Positions 1-8,916 of a stretch of DNA of 64,000 nucleotides are shown in pieces (position 1 is the first letter of the stretch; every line of letters begins with the position of its first letter). The stretch lies in assembly GCA_002359315.1 (NCBI GenBank), contig DEMS01000030.1:1-64000 (forward strand), read 5' to 3'. The stretch comes from Bacteroidetes bacterium UBA2664 (GTDB lineage Bacteria > Bacteroidota > Rhodothermia > Balneolales > Balneolaceae). Below the pieces are notes generated by a model that saw only the letters and a list, made by a program, of their open reading frames with translations, was not told the origin of the DNA and did not search any database. The position numbers were made by a program, and so were the translations under genes.

Positions 1-1996
1 AATCAGGGTTTTTCAAAGCCCCCATTTCCTCAAAATCTTCATCTAAAGAAGTGATTGGATCATCAAAAATAAACGGCGAAGAAACATGTTTAGCTGTTAC
101 ATCTGCTAAAAAAGCTGCAATTGAAACAATTCTCTTTTCACCCTCACTTAAAACCGCATTCGGTGATTGATCATTGATATTATCCAACTTTATGATATGA
201 AGTACTTTACCGCTCCTCACACCTGTTTTTTCAATCTTCACATGAAGATGGTCCGCTCCAAGATCCTCTAATTCATCATTAAATCGTTTAACATAGGCAT
301 CTGTAATCAACTCATCAGCCAATTCTCCTTTCTTTCTAGATAATACAGCAGGATTAGTTATTCTCTTGGCATTTTTAAGAATTTCAATTTCAGATAATCT
401 CCCTACCTCATTTTTAATAGTCTCCTTTTGTTGAGAAACCCATTTTTTTGCTTCTAAATGGATTATATCATTTTGAATTTCTTCCCTTATATCTTCCTCG
501 AAATCTTTTAGAAATTCAGTTCCCTTTGAATACATAGACTTTGCTTCATTTCTTGCAAGTGACAAAAGTTCAAGATCTTTAGATAATGGAGTTAATTCAT
601 CAATATTATCAACCAAATCAATTTCTTCAGCTCTTTTGATAATTGATTTATAAATACTTAAAACTCTTTCTTTCAATTGCTCATCTTCAACACCAATTGC
701 ATCTAATTCTGTAATTATCTCTTCTTCTTTTGGTAAATCTTTTACTTTTTCTAAGTACACTTGATATTTTATTGATATCTCATCTGCTTCTTTTTTTAAT
801 TCTCCCTGTACAAATTCTTCAAATGATATAAAACGTTCTTTAGCCTCTTCTGATAATTCCTGGTGGCAAAGTACACATTTAGCCCCCTTGCCAGTAACTG
901 GAAATACATTTTCTCGATATGCAAATCTTTCAGAATAAGCTCTTGCTTTTTCCCATAATTCAATCCAGACAATTTCTCCAATACCACTCAAAGGTGTAGA
1001 TGAAAATGCTTTTTGGGCTGCTAAATGTGCAGCATTTTCTTTAGTTGATAGCTCCTCCTTCAGATTAATAATTTCAATGCAGTGTTTATTTGACAGTTTC
1101 TTGATGTTTTTGACTGCATCTAAGGCAAAGTTTAGTAACCGTTTTCTTTTATTAAAAAACTGCACTGCTCGTGTTTTAGGATTTTCAGTTCCAATTCTTT
1201 CTTTTAAATTTTTTAGCCCATCCTCATTTTCATCAATCCATTGTGTTTTATTATTGATTTCTTCCTCATCAATATTTGAATTTAATTCCTTATACCATTT
1301 TCCAAATTCGGTATCTTTCAAATTCACAGGTAGTTCAGCCTTTCGGGATTGTTTAGTCTCAATTTTAAATTGAATTTTTTCAGCTATTTTGCTCGATAAA
1401 TCAATTATATCGCTAAAAAATCTCAGTATTGACGGTTCATAAGTGACTTCATTTTGACCCTCTAAGTAAACCATACCGGTTGAAGAGTCATAAATATCTA
1501 TATTGTGTAGATCTTCAACTGATCCGTTATCTTTTTTCCAATTAACTGAAGCTGATTGTCCGTTAATTTCATATGTGACATTACACCTTTGTTCCTCTGA
1601 TGATTCTTTAAATACATTACCCAATAAATTTCCAGGATTTCTTGTTCCTGATATATGCTTTAAAATACGAGCATATCCTGATTTACCAGATCCATTTCTT
1701 CCATAGATTATTGATAAATTTTCATCACCAAACTCAAGTGGCTTTTTTGGAGCTAAAGCATTTATACCTTGAATTTCATCTAATTTACTTAGTTTTATTG
1801 TTGACGATGAAGTTTGACTAAAAGAGAGGTTGTCAAAATAAGATTCTTCATCTAATTCGTCTTTTGCTTCTCTTATTGTGAGATCAACTAAATCATTAAT
1901 GACTTCCTCATTAATTGGCTCTTGTTCATTTAGTTTTTTTGACGCTGCTTGAATCCAAGCATGTCTTTCTTTAAACCACTTGTTTAATTCACTCAT
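1..1996 (-). CDS. Zinc-hook ABC-type ATPase (AAA_13/RloC-like), C-terminus outside window
   Basis: About 665 residues of an SMC/Rad50-like ATPase are present; the end lies beyond position 1. Walker A (GRNGSGKS, residues about 99-106) is near the N-terminus, a long charged coiled-coil region follows, and a single CxxC (KCVLC, near residue 372) sits in the coil as in zinc-hook proteins. The signature LSEGEK and a Walker B with FDDPITSLDE lie at the left edge. The start is ATG at 1996, preceded by a clear AGGAGG. A shorter ORF inside the gene is only a shadow. The family includes the anticodon nuclease RloC and other defence ATPases, but the extreme C-terminus, where an effector would sit, is not visible. 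It is the most downstream gene seen in the defence island, 275 bp after mcrC. A DNA-sensing defence ATPase is an inference from family and neighbourhood. Confidence 0.8.
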   Translation of the reverse strand, partial: MSELNKWFKERHAWIQAASKKLNEQEPINEEVINDLVDLTIREAKDELDEESYFDNLSFSQTSSSTIKLSKLDEIQGINALAPKKPLEFGDENLSIIYGRNGSGKSGYARILKHISGTRNPGNLLGNVFKESSEEQRCNVTYEINGQSASVNWKKDNGSVEDLHNIDIYDSSTGMVYLEGQNEVTYEPSILRFFSDIIDLSSKIAEKIQFKIETKQSRKAELPVNLKDTEFGKWYKELNSNIDEEEINNKTQWIDENEDGLKNLKERIGTENPKTRAVQFFNKRKRLLNFALDAVKNIKKLSNKHCIEIINLKEELSTKENAAHLAAQKAFSSTPLSGIGEIVWIELWEKARAYSERFAYRENVFPVTGKGAKCVLCHQELSEEAKERFISFEEFVQGELKKEADEISIKYQVYLEKVKDLPKEEEIITELDAIGVEDEQLKERVLSIYKSIIKRAEEIDLVDNIDELTPLSKDLELLSLARNEAKSMYSKGTEFLKDFEEDIREEIQNDIIHLEAKKWVSQQKETIKNEVGRLSEIEILKNAKRITNPAVLSRKKGELADELITDAYVKRFNDELEDLGADHLHVKIEKTGVRSGKVLHIIKLDNINDQSPNAVLSEGEKRIVSIAAFLADVTAKHVSSPFIFDDPITSLDEDFEEMGALKNPD

Positions 1997-2271
1997 ATTT
2001 ACTCCTCCTTTTCTTTGCCCATCTCAAACACCCCCTCAATCTTCCTGTCTCCATCAAGGCAGATTTAAATTTCTGGCAGTGCTAATCTCTCCATACTTAT
2101 GATTCTGTCGCGGCGATCTTTGAGTCATTTTTCGGCGGACTGGTATCAGCCGTTAGTTAATATTCGGGTATTGATATGGACATTCCCAATTTGTTTATCA
2201 AACCCGGTACAACTTAAAAAAAATAAATTCATTACAAACTTTATTATATAACCCAATTCAATCGATTTAAG

Positions 2272-3327
2272 CTAGGCAGCATTTTGCTGAACTTGAGCTA
2301 TCAAGTCCAATAATTCAGTTTCAATATTTCTCCACTCTTTATCTAAGTCAACAGTTTTAAAGGTTAAATCCTGACCTTCCCATTTATATGTAGCATGTAC
2401 AGAATCTCCTACATCTGGATAGAGCAGAACCCCTTCAATCTTTTTATTTCCGGGGTTTGGAATATGCTGCATATACGCAAATATCTGATATAAATTTGGA
2501 GACTTGAAAGAAATGGAATCATAATCCTTTCGTATTGCAAAAGTTTGAGAATAAAACTTGGTATCAATTACAATAATTCTCTCTTGATCTTCTAGAACAA
2601 TATCTGTCTGCATTCCTGGCAGCAGTTTATTGTGTTCTTCATTATCAGATATAAAGGGCCACTTAAACTGTGGTCTATTTACCTTAAATCTTCTTTGTTT
2701 TTTTTGGTAGAAATTAAAAACAAAAGCTTCGAATAGTTTAGCCAGTTTTGAATGGTCTCTAGTAAAATCTCTGAATTGATAGTTGTTACTTTTCTCATCA
2801 AGTGCTGAAGATTCAAATATCAATCGACAGATTTGGATCAAAAATCCATAAAAAGCATTATTTCGGTGTATTCTAACTTTATTGAAATGCTGAATCTGCA
2901 GTCGAATTGTCTCAACATCTGAAAACCGAGAATAAACTTCTTTCAAATCCCCATGCAAACTGCTATCAATCTCATCCATTCGCAACAATATTCTGATTGT
3001 GGATTTTAGAATTTGATTATGAAGTGTGTTGTGGCTTAACTCATCAAATTGGCACCATGCACGTTTATTTTGGAATGACAGATCGTTTAATGACTGGTCA
3101 ATTAATAATCGACCACGAATCCCCGGAATTCTATTTTCTATCGAATGATAATTGCGATAAAGTCCACGCTTAAACAAATAACTACACCCGTTAGCCAACA
3201 CTTTTCCCAAGAGGTTGACAACTTCCTCAAAATCATCAATACCTGTACTAGTCAACTCTGCCTCATCCAGTTTATTCCAGGCATAGCTTAATAAATAGTA
3301 GATATTTTTAATCGGAATTTGTTTCAA
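2272..3327 (-). CDS. mcrC: McrC-like nuclease subunit of McrBC restriction system
   Basis: This 351-aa protein begins with the IPIKNIYYLLSYAWN pattern typical of McrC proteins. The C-terminal third carries a PD-(D/E)xK core: MQTDIVL followed by VIDTKF near residues 255-260. McrC docks on the McrB hexamer, stimulates its NTPase and supplies the nuclease that cuts DNA with modified bases. Its start overlaps the mcrB stop by 4 bp (ATGA), so the two are translationally coupled. Length agrees with the LlaJI-type/McrC family. No lesion is visible. Confidence in the family is high; the DNA modification recognised cannot be read from this subunit. Confidence 0.9.
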   Translation of the reverse strand: MKQIPIKNIYYLLSYAWNKLDEAELTSTGIDDFEEVVNLLGKVLANGCSYLFKRGLYRNYHSIENRIPGIRGRLLIDQSLNDLSFQNKRAWCQFDELSHNTLHNQILKSTIRILLRMDEIDSSLHGDLKEVYSRFSDVETIRLQIQHFNKVRIHRNNAFYGFLIQICRLIFESSALDEKSNNYQFRDFTRDHSKLAKLFEAFVFNFYQKKQRRFKVNRPQFKWPFISDNEEHNKLLPGMQTDIVLEDQERIIVIDTKFYSQTFAIRKDYDSISFKSPNLYQIFAYMQHIPNPGNKKIEGVLLYPDVGDSVHATYKWEGQDLTFKTVDLDKEWRNIETELLDLIAQVQQNAA

Positions 3328-6311
3328 AGCGTCAATAGTTCTTCTTCGATCTCATCAACCTTGTTCGTTTTGTCAAACCAGTACTCTTTTAAAAGAGGGA
3401 GGATTTCATATCTGATGATATTTTTAAACCACTCTTCGTTACCGTTTTTTGTATGACAAAAATAACTATGACCAATCTGGAAATCTTTACCTAACCCCGT
3501 TTCATTTGAAATTTTTTCATTCAAACTATCCAACCTCTGAACGATGATGTCAATTAAATGCTCCTCTACTCCCTGCTCGAGAAGATGTTTCTGTAATTGG
3601 ACCCCGAAATTTGGCAACATATCAATAAAAACAAAACGGCGACGAAGTGCATAATCAACCATTGCCAACGAACGATCTGCTGTATTCATGGTTCCAATTA
3701 AATAAAGATTTTCAGGAATATAAAAATCAGGTTCATAACTACTCTTTTTGTAGGGGAGGGATACAGTAAAATCCTTACCGCGTTTGTCCTTTTCGATTAA
3801 CATCATCAGTTCACCAAAAATTTTACTCAGGTTACCACGGTTAATTTCATCAATGATCAGGAAATATGATTTCCCAGGGTTTGATTTCGCTTTATTACAA
3901 GTCTCCAGAAAAATCCCATCTTTCAGCTCAAAATGGTTTTCTGTAGGTCGATATCCACGAATGAAATCTTCATAAGAGTAAGAAGGATGAAACTGAACCA
4001 TTTCTATCCGATTGGGGTCTTTAACTCCCATCATAAGCCATGCTAATCTTTTAGCTAAAAATGTTTTCCCGGTGCCTGGAGGGCCTTGTAATATGATATT
4101 TCTTTTGTATCCAATTAGATTTACAATCTTTTGTAGTTCTTTTTCATCCATAAATACTTCCAAAAGTGCATCATGAATGGAATATGGTATATAAGTGGTG
4201 GGTTCTATTTTTTGATCTGAAAGATCAGAAGATATCTCTCGAATATTTACACCCATTTCGCCCAGTAAACGTTCATGGAAATATTCGTAGTCAGGATGCT
4301 CTGTTGGATAACCACTTACATTTGTAAGAGTTTTTGGAATGAGTTTATGATCTATTGGCCATTCCCCTTTTTTCTTCCAATTAACTTTTCGAACGTGCTT
4401 ATAAAACTCTCTTGAGTCATCAAAAAAGTAATCAGATGCAACAATCCCGTATCCGATCAATTTTGATTGTCCTGATTTTGCTATGATAACATCACCGATC
4501 TCTAGACCACTGACAAATTCCCAACAAGCAGATGTATCATTTTTTTTAGATATTTCTGTATCCTGATGTTCTTGATGATTTATTCGAATTTCTGATTTGG
4601 TTTGAAACTTTCTTAAATCACCTAAATAATCCCATCCGATAGCCATAATCTGCTCTTCATAAAACTCATCCCAATAGTCTGCACTGGGACCCGGTGAATA
4701 GAGCCAAAATTCGTTCTCCAGATCTGTCAACTCTTCAATATTCTCGAGTGGTTCATTTTCAGATGGTAGATGATTTTCATAGAGCCAGCTAAAGAACTGA
4801 TCCAATTCCAATGGAATTGTTGTTTGAGTTCGCTGGCCGACAATGACCTCATAAATATCTATAAGCGGTTTAATTTCTTCATTATAACGGACATAAAACT
4901 TACCAAATGTCTCTCCACGTTTTCTTGATATGCTCAGCTTCAAAAAATCCACTGCTTCTTTGTCTCTTCTATTATAAAAAACATAATCATCTGGAAACAG
5001 ATAACCTACTAACTCTCCATAAAATGATTCACCTAAATACTTCACATGATAATCACTCTTCTTATCCAACATCGAATCAATTCGTGAGTCTAAAGAATTA
5101 TCACCGTATGCCAGATACAAAAAAGACTTACGATAATGCTCTATCTCATGATTGGGATTGCCAAATGCATTTTTATAAGCCATTGCATTTGTAGCTAATG
5201 CATGAACCTTATTTCCCATCTCCTGAAAATCATTCCACTTAGCTTGAGCTAGATTCTCTTTTTTAAAGAAACTCTGGAAAAATCGATATCTAGGTTCAAG
5301 AAAATCAGTTTGTTCAGAAAAATGGTTATCCGCTTCTTCTGCAAACTTTTTTAAGTAATTTTTAACCTTACCATATAGATTGGATTGTGCGGATATAGCA
5401 GACCATAAAAAACTCTGTAAATCAAGAAATCCTTCTTCTACCTTATATGGTAGTGAATCACCGACAGCCCATAAATCATCTTTTATGGTTTGGTATAATT
5501 CACCGGTAGGACGATGATGCCATAAATGTCCTTTACCTAACATTTCCAGAAATTGCCTTATCTCGGTAGGCTTTACAAATAGCTCTTCACCTGGATTCGT
5601 TACGAAAAGAAAATAGGTAACAAAAGTCCATTTATTTGGCAATTTTTGTTCATCTGACCATTTACTAAATGTTTCAAGCCGTTCGGCACCGGTAGCCTCG
5701 CCATACAAAAGTTCAAAAAAAGCCATTGTAAATGACTTATAATCCAGTGAAGTATTGTTTAATAAGGCCAAATCACCTGTACTTGGGGTTCCGCGGTAAA
5801 GCAGGTTATTATCCTTATGTCTACCTATACGGTGCACTTCATTATAAAATTCTTCATACTTTTGTTCATTCAACAGTTGCTTTAAATTCTTTTTGGAAAG
5901 TTTCTCTTGTGCATCTTTAATTATTCGTTGTTTGTAGGTGATTTCACTATCCAGAAAGCGTGAATCACTAAATCCTTCAAAATCGGGAAACTTTTCGTTG
6001 ATGCTGTTTAGTAGGAGCTCTGTTGTTGATATAACATTCTTATCTGGGATTGTATCTGAATTTTTTTGAACTATTTCGAATCCCATACTTTTAAAAAATT
6101 TGTTTGTTTGTTCACCACCACCATATTCCCAAAGGTGTTCACCATTCATCATCTCATGGGCATAACGCATAATTTCTTTAGGAGGGTAAGCTTCTCCTTC
6201 AATTAAGACATCATATTTAGTAGAAGATCTCAGATCTCTATTCTCCGCTTTGATCTTTTCAACTGCAGTTAACACATGCTCTTTTTTGATCTTATCCGGT
6301 TCGAATGTCAT
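3324..6311 (-). CDS. mcrB: McrB-like AAA+ motor with EVE-like reader domain
   Basis: 995 aa. The C-terminal half is the McrB AAA+ motor: Walker A GPPGTGKT near residue 742, Walker B IIDEINRGN, and the sensor region GTMNTADRS followed by ALRRRF, all characteristic of McrB rather than other AAA+ proteins. An EVE/PUA-like domain lies at about residues 535-690 (FWLYSPGP...MAIGWDYLGDL...GDVIIAKSG...GYGIV), the fold used to read modified cytosine. The first 80 residues resemble the small N-terminal head seen in other modification-dependent restriction proteins (YPPKEIMRYAHE). The long middle part, about 100-530, is helical and unassigned. Together with McrC it should restrict DNA bearing modified bases. 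The protein is roughly twice the size of E. coli McrB because of the extra N-terminal modules. Confidence 0.9.
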   Translation of the reverse strand: MTFEPDKIKKEHVLTAVEKIKAENRDLRSSTKYDVLIEGEAYPPKEIMRYAHEMMNGEHLWEYGGGEQTNKFFKSMGFEIVQKNSDTIPDKNVISTTELLLNSINEKFPDFEGFSDSRFLDSEITYKQRIIKDAQEKLSKKNLKQLLNEQKYEEFYNEVHRIGRHKDNNLLYRGTPSTGDLALLNNTSLDYKSFTMAFFELLYGEATGAERLETFSKWSDEQKLPNKWTFVTYFLFVTNPGEELFVKPTEIRQFLEMLGKGHLWHHRPTGELYQTIKDDLWAVGDSLPYKVEEGFLDLQSFLWSAISAQSNLYGKVKNYLKKFAEEADNHFSEQTDFLEPRYRFFQSFFKKENLAQAKWNDFQEMGNKVHALATNAMAYKNAFGNPNHEIEHYRKSFLYLAYGDNSLDSRIDSMLDKKSDYHVKYLGESFYGELVGYLFPDDYVFYNRRDKEAVDFLKLSISRKRGETFGKFYVRYNEEIKPLIDIYEVIVGQRTQTTIPLELDQFFSWLYENHLPSENEPLENIEELTDLENEFWLYSPGPSADYWDEFYEEQIMAIGWDYLGDLRKFQTKSEIRINHQEHQDTEISKKNDTSACWEFVSGLEIGDVIIAKSGQSKLIGYGIVASDYFFDDSREFYKHVRKVNWKKKGEWPIDHKLIPKTLTNVSGYPTEHPDYEYFHERLLGEMGVNIREISSDLSDQKIEPTTYIPYSIHDALLEVFMDEKELQKIVNLIGYKRNIILQGPPGTGKTFLAKRLAWLMMGVKDPNRIEMVQFHPSYSYEDFIRGYRPTENHFELKDGIFLETCNKAKSNPGKSYFLIIDEINRGNLSKIFGELMMLIEKDKRGKDFTVSLPYKKSSYEPDFYIPENLYLIGTMNTADRSLAMVDYALRRRFVFIDMLPNFGVQLQKHLLEQGVEEHLIDIIVQRLDSLNEKISNETGLGKDFQIGHSYFCHTKNGNEEWFKNIIRYEILPLLKEYWFDKTNKVDEIEEELLTL

Positions 6312-6372
6312 GATTTATAATTTTATGATTACAGTTGATTAATTGAAATTATACAATACAACTTAATACTAC

Positions 6373-7281
6373 TCAACTCCCCTCATAACTAAGTAAAATC
6401 AAGGGTTCGGCTTTGGTTATGTCCTCCTTATTGCGGATGGTTATCTCCAAGTCACCGGTTCCAAAATGGCCGATGTTGCGGACGTCTCTTGTGAACCCTT
6501 CCTCAAGCTGCACATCATCTGGATTGAGTTTTACATAGACCTGCAACTTGTTGCTTTGGGTATAAACTTCAACACAGGCAAAGTTTTTGATACGTTTGTA
6601 AGCAAAGTAGTATTTCAGGGTTTTCTCTTGAACATCATCGCCCAGATTCATCATATAATCCCGTAAGGCATGGTAGAGGTCCGTTAATCCCTGATTTGCA
6701 GAATTCAGGTGTTCTGAGACAGTTTTATACTCCTGTTTTGATTTGGTTAAACCAGTGGTTTCCGAACCAGTAGTGGCCTCTGCAACATTTACCAGTTCCA
6801 ATAGTAGTAAATCATCACCAAATCTTCTATAGCGAATTAATTCAATATTACGATTCATTTGCTTAACGGCATATTCATCATATTTTGTAAAATCACCCGC
6901 AATACAGAGCAGTCTCGGATTGTACCAGTCTATATTCTCTGAATCCTCTTTACCTAAGTTTTTAAGTACCAATAGCTCAAATTCAGCTTTATGATCCATC
7001 AGCCAATCCAGATAGAAAAGCCCTTGGTTAATCACGTTCTCGTTCATTGACCGTTTGTACTCGATGATAACTGGGCTGCCGTTCTCATCTATGCCAAGAG
7101 TATCGATCCGCCCGCCGTGGTTTGCACCAGTTGAATACTCTGTAGCTAAAAAGCGAACCCCAATATAGGTATCCAGATTTTTCTCGATTTGCACCTGGAG
7201 GGATTTTTCAATTTTTACGGCTGAACCAGTGAGTTCGGTTACATAGTCGCTATGGATTTGGAAGAGTTTGATATCGGACAT
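6373..7281 (-). CDS. NucS/DUF91-like nuclease with DUF5655 C-terminus
   Basis: 302 aa. The N-terminal half has a PD-(D/E)xK-like core: GGRIDTLGID followed by PVIIEYKR about residues 57-77, then a QGLFYLDWLMDH helix typical of this NucS-related group. The C-terminal part (from about 205, LYHALRDYMMNLGDDVQ...YFAYKR) matches DUF5655, usually found in proteins annotated as DUF91/DUF5655. A nuclease role is inferred from the fold; no cognate substrate is evident. It lies 61 bp upstream of mcrB on the same strand and 37 bp downstream of the HEPN-type genes, so it may be cotranscribed with either group. Confidence 0.75.
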   Translation of the reverse strand: MSDIKLFQIHSDYVTELTGSAVKIEKSLQVQIEKNLDTYIGVRFLATEYSTGANHGGRIDTLGIDENGSPVIIEYKRSMNENVINQGLFYLDWLMDHKAEFELLVLKNLGKEDSENIDWYNPRLLCIAGDFTKYDEYAVKQMNRNIELIRYRRFGDDLLLLELVNVAEATTGSETTGLTKSKQEYKTVSEHLNSANQGLTDLYHALRDYMMNLGDDVQEKTLKYYFAYKRIKNFACVEVYTQSNKLQVYVKLNPDDVQLEEGFTRDVRNIGHFGTGDLEITIRNKEDITKAEPLILLSYEGS

Positions 7282-7318
7282 TTGTTTAATTCTTTAATTG
7301 CGAAATCTTGTAGTAGTT

Positions 7319-8098
7319 CTATAATTTTTCATACATCATTTCGAGGTTTTCCAAAACTACATCTAAATGACCTTTAACATACTTCTTATTGATTAATCGT
7401 TCACCATGTACAAATTCATTCATCTGTTTTCTGAACGCATTTAAAATAGATGCCGGTCGTCTGAACGCAGATCTGCCTTCTAAAAAGTTCAATTTCTCTT
7501 CAAGAGTATCGAATTCTTCATCCTGATATTTTTTATTTAGAATATCATCTACAGCCACTTCAACAATGGTTCTAAGCATGATTCCAGCAGCAGCATATCT
7601 TTCAAAAATCAAACACTGTCGTAACTCATTGACTAAAGACTCTAATTTTTCCGGAAAATCAATATTCTTAATCACTATTGTGCCGGTTTCGATCATACGT
7701 ATTACATAGTCTGCTCCACTAAACCAACTGTATAAATGCTCGTTGGCTAAATCATCAAGTCTATCCGGATCAAAATCAGGCCTAAGTTGTTCAGCCATTA
7801 CTTTAGCAAAGTTTGTTACTTCTGGCTCTGTGCTTTTTTTTGCAGCACTTATGAGTTTGTCTCCATGTTTTAAGAAGTCCTGAAGTTCACCTCTGAGCAC
7901 CGGATCTGAAATTCTTGCAATTTTGTAGTCCTTTGTGAGCTCAAGGAGTATTTCAGCCCTTTGTTGTTTATAACTTTCCAAGATTTCATTGTATTCCCCT
8001 TTAATTCCATCTTTCTCAAACAGAATACTGATCAATCTTTCGAGTAACCCACTTAATTCCTTTAGCTGTCGCTTCAAAATTGCTTCATCCATAGTCAT
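7319..8098 (-). CDS. HEPN/DUF4145-like protein
   Basis: 259 aa, soluble and largely helical. The C-terminal half (about 150-259) has the DUF4145-like pattern: an AAAGIMLRTIVEVAVDDIL helix and then RKQMNEFVHGE, where the R...N...H spacing is reminiscent of the HEPN Rx4-6H element. HEPN proteins of defence islands are often RNases or structural partners. The first 100 residues are charged and coiled-coil prone. It is the last gene of the tight run that starts at 20761; the upstream TIGR02391 gene ends only 3 bp before its start. The family call is by pattern only and nuclease activity is unproven. Confidence 0.55.
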   Translation of the reverse strand: MTMDEAILKRQLKELSGLLERLISILFEKDGIKGEYNEILESYKQQRAEILLELTKDYKIARISDPVLRGELQDFLKHGDKLISAAKKSTEPEVTNFAKVMAEQLRPDFDPDRLDDLANEHLYSWFSGADYVIRMIETGTIVIKNIDFPEKLESLVNELRQCLIFERYAAAGIMLRTIVEVAVDDILNKKYQDEEFDTLEEKLNFLEGRSAFRRPASILNAFRKQMNEFVHGERLINKKYVKGHLDVVLENLEMMYEKL

Positions 8099-8101
8099 TT
8101 T

Positions 8102-8902
8102 TTAATCTTCTAATTTCCTAAACATCCAATTCACAAATAGCAGCATCTCAAATGCCTCCTCTGGTGTTCGGCGATCTTCATCGCCGTGGCTAAAGATATT
8201 TCGAATGCCAGACATCATACCCATGGCCAGTTTCTGATACCCTTCCTGAATTGTAGCGGTGTTTTGCTGACTTCCAGTAGTAATCGTTACTACAGGGCCT
8301 TGAGGACTAAATACCTGCCCCATCAAACTTGAACCGATAGCTGAATTTCCACTCAATTTTTGAACTTTAGCTTCATACTTTTCGCATGCCTTCCGCACAG
8401 CCTCATTGAAGTGGCCATCTTTGAACTTTTGAAGCGGATCACTGCATATTTCCTCAATCAAAGGATGCCTCTCCAATCTCTCTACAAGATCATAGGGTGG
8501 AACCTGAATTTCTGGTAAATTAGGGTTTAGATCTATGGCTGTAAGTTCAGCATCGAGATTTAATTCTAATTTTTTCAGACAATCCAGGAGTTCGTCAATT
8601 TCTTTTGGCTTGATTGGGTTTCGTTTATGCTTCCTGTACTGTTCACCTTGGCTTAAGACTTTGCGTAGAATTGTGTAAGGTATCCGTGAATGCTGTTGAT
8701 AAACTTTGCCGAAGCCATAAATCAGTCGTTGCTTTTTTGAACCGTTTCGGTCCAAATAAGAATGAACTCTGCTCTCTTTAAATATTGTTTCAAATGAATT
8801 GGCCGATTTCCCCCAAGTTGAAATAGGTAAAAAACCTTCTATAATTTCAACTAAACGATTAATCTGAACTTTCTTATCTGCAGTTAATCTGCGTGCTACC
8901 AT
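8102..8902 (-). CDS. TIGR02391 (Ymh-type) HEPN family protein
   Basis: 266 aa. The C-terminal half fits the TIGR02391/Ymh family: LPEIQVPPYD, a HPLIEEIC...FKDGHFNEAVRKACEKYE stretch, and the closing motif GIRNIFSHGD near residue 240. RN followed by H four residues later is the HEPN ribonuclease signature. Ymh-type proteins are common in defence islands and probably act as abortive-infection RNases. The N-terminal 110 residues are basic and unassigned. The gene is packed between the unknown 475-aa gene (14 bp) and the DUF4145-like gene (3 bp), so cotranscription is very likely. Whether it belongs functionally to the CBASS cassette or to the methylase-helicase system cannot be decided from sequence. 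Confidence 0.75.
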   Translation of the reverse strand: MVARRLTADKKVQINRLVEIIEGFLPISTWGKSANSFETIFKESRVHSYLDRNGSKKQRLIYGFGKVYQQHSRIPYTILRKVLSQGEQYRKHKRNPIKPKEIDELLDCLKKLELNLDAELTAIDLNPNLPEIQVPPYDLVERLERHPLIEEICSDPLQKFKDGHFNEAVRKACEKYEAKVQKLSGNSAIGSSLMGQVFSPQGPVVTITTGSQQNTATIQEGYQKLAMGMMSGIRNIFSHGDEDRRTPEEAFEMLLFVNWMFRKLED

Positions 8903-8916
8903 AACTCTGTATTTAT

